Source: Acaryochloris sp. IP29b_bin.148 (lineage in GTDB: Bacteria > Cyanobacteriota > Cyanobacteriia > Thermosynechococcales > Thermosynechococcaceae). From it: a stretch of 32,535 nt of DNA. The stretch lies in NCBI RefSeq assembly GCF_028285565.1, contig NZ_JANQOY010000135.1, positions 1 through 32,535 of the forward strand, given 5' to 3'. Positions 31,809 to 32,535 of the stretch are shown here, in pieces (the first letter of the stretch is position 1; every line of letters begins with the position of its first letter). The notes under the pieces were generated by a model that did no database searches, was not told the DNA's origin, and saw only the letters and a program-made list of their open reading frames with translations. The position numbers were made by a program, and so were the translations under genes.

Positions 31809-32535
31809 ATGGAGTCATCGCTAATCTACCCTCACCAGCTCTACGATCCACATCCTGCCATTACGCCCACTCGGATCGTCTTTTTGATTGAAGAACCGCT
31901 GTTCTTTCGTCAGTACCCCTTTCACAAACACAAGATTATTCTGCATCGGGCATCGATGCAGAGCTATGCCCATCGCTTGCAAGATCAAGGCCATACCGTT
32001 CGATATTTAGACAGTCAAGAACTGGATATGTCCGCCACAGTCCTCGCTATCCTGCACCGCCAAGGTATCCAAGCTGCTCATACCTGTGAAGTAACCGATG
32101 ATTGGCTAGAACAGCGCCTTAGCCAAGCGGCCGAAAAATATGACATCCATCTGATTTGGCATCCAACGCCCAACTTCTTAACCCCAACCTCAGAATACGC
32201 GTCTCTGTTACCGGCCCATAAATCCCTGCGGATGAATTCTTTTTATATCAAACAGCGTCAGCAACTCGGTATTCTGCTTGAGGGCGAACATCCCGTGGGT
32301 GGGAAGTGGAGCTTTGATACGGATAATCGCAAGCGTCTACCTAAAACCATTGACCTCCCCTCCATTCAATGGCCCACCCCCAACCGCTATGTCCAGGAAG
32401 CCCTTGCCTATACCCAACAACACTTCCCAGACAATCCAGGTAGCAGCTATGCCTTTAGATATCCGATTGACCATAACAGTGCGAGAACGTTTTTGCACCA
32501 GTTTCTCGACACCCGGATTGACCAATATGGCACCT
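31809..32535 (+). CDS. Cryptochrome/photolyase-family protein of the FeS-BCP type (N-terminal part)
   Basis: An open frame from ATG 31809 runs to the window edge (about 242 residues). The N-terminus reads YPHQLYDPHPAI, then IVFLIEEPLFFRQYPFHKHK, which is the opening of the deoxyribodipyrimidine photolyase-related family (Fe-S bacterial cryptochromes and (6-4) photolyases). The family hallmark GGKWSFDTDNRKRLPK is present near residue 163. The FAD-binding domain and the four Fe-S cysteines would lie beyond the window. The expected role is light-driven repair of (6-4) photoproducts or blue-light sensing, and these cannot be separated here. Confidence 0.9.
   Translation, partial: MESSLIYPHQLYDPHPAITPTRIVFLIEEPLFFRQYPFHKHKIILHRASMQSYAHRLQDQGHTVRYLDSQELDMSATVLAILHRQGIQAAHTCEVTDDWLEQRLSQAAEKYDIHLIWHPTPNFLTPTSEYASLLPAHKSLRMNSFYIKQRQQLGILLEGEHPVGGKWSFDTDNRKRLPKTIDLPSIQWPTPNRYVQEALAYTQQHFPDNPGSSYAFRYPIDHNSARTFLHQFLDTRIDQYGT

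Overview
The window is almost certainly chromosomal DNA of a cyanobacterium. GCGATCGC (HIP1-type) octamers are frequent in and around the genes, and the gene content is cyanobacterial: a DevBCA exporter, a DUF3134 protein, an ethylene-receptor-like hybrid kinase with a cyanobacteriochrome-like GAF domain, a fused ModBC and Nat-type amino acid permeases. A marine unicellular genus such as Acaryochloris would fit, but that is an impression and not something the sequence proves. Nearly every stretch is coding, and no integrase, intact transposase, CRISPR array or phage gene is visible.

Layout. 1-4110 (minus): a TetR regulator, DevB, DevC, a DUF4336 protein and the start of DevA form one operon behind a perfect 20-bp-arm palindrome. 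4362-7308 (minus): an MglA-like small GTPase, a V4R-type protein, a roadblock/LC7 protein and a DUF4388 protein make up a candidate signalling or polarity module. 7309-8552: a gene-poor stretch with a possible Cys/His-rich small ORF and tRNA-Arg(CCU). 8553-12207 (plus): an ETR1-like hybrid histidine kinase followed by a REC-GGDEF diguanylate cyclase. 12181-17335 (minus): five tightly packed or overlapping genes matching the uncharacterised STM4015-STM4014-STM4013-STM4012-STM4011 families (leucine-rich repeat protein, ATP-grasp enzyme, alkaline-phosphatase-superfamily hydrolase, two radical SAM enzymes). 17509-21131: small single genes (membrane-anchored Cys protein, cupin, P-loop kinase-like, GNAT, DUF423, degenerate Nudix, DUF3134). 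21258-23883 (plus): ModA and fused ModBC for molybdate uptake. 23884-24524: two tandem CRP-type palindromes and two intrinsic terminators, which may mark unannotated small RNAs. 24525-26980: PPK2, an AT-rich methyltransferase, gene debris and an internally deleted second copy of ppk2. 26983-30182 (minus): a polar/basic amino acid ABC transporter (NatG, NatH, ATPase) without its binding protein. 30500-32535 (plus): a membrane-anchored metallophosphoesterase and the start of an Fe-S type photolyase/cryptochrome.

The strongest candidate for an undescribed system is the STM4011-4015 block. It combines two different radical SAM enzymes, a predicted ligase, a predicted phospho- or sulfo-ester hydrolase and a leucine-rich repeat protein, with gene overlaps of 4 and 10 bp and gaps of 2 and 28 bp. 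That is the architecture of a dedicated modification pathway, but its substrate is unknown. Secondary points of interest are the TetR palindrome with a shared half-site before devC, the GTPase/roadblock/V4R/DUF4388 set, the loss of the bilin cysteine in the kinase GAF domain, the tandem CRP-like sites before a terminator, and the ppk2 duplication scar.
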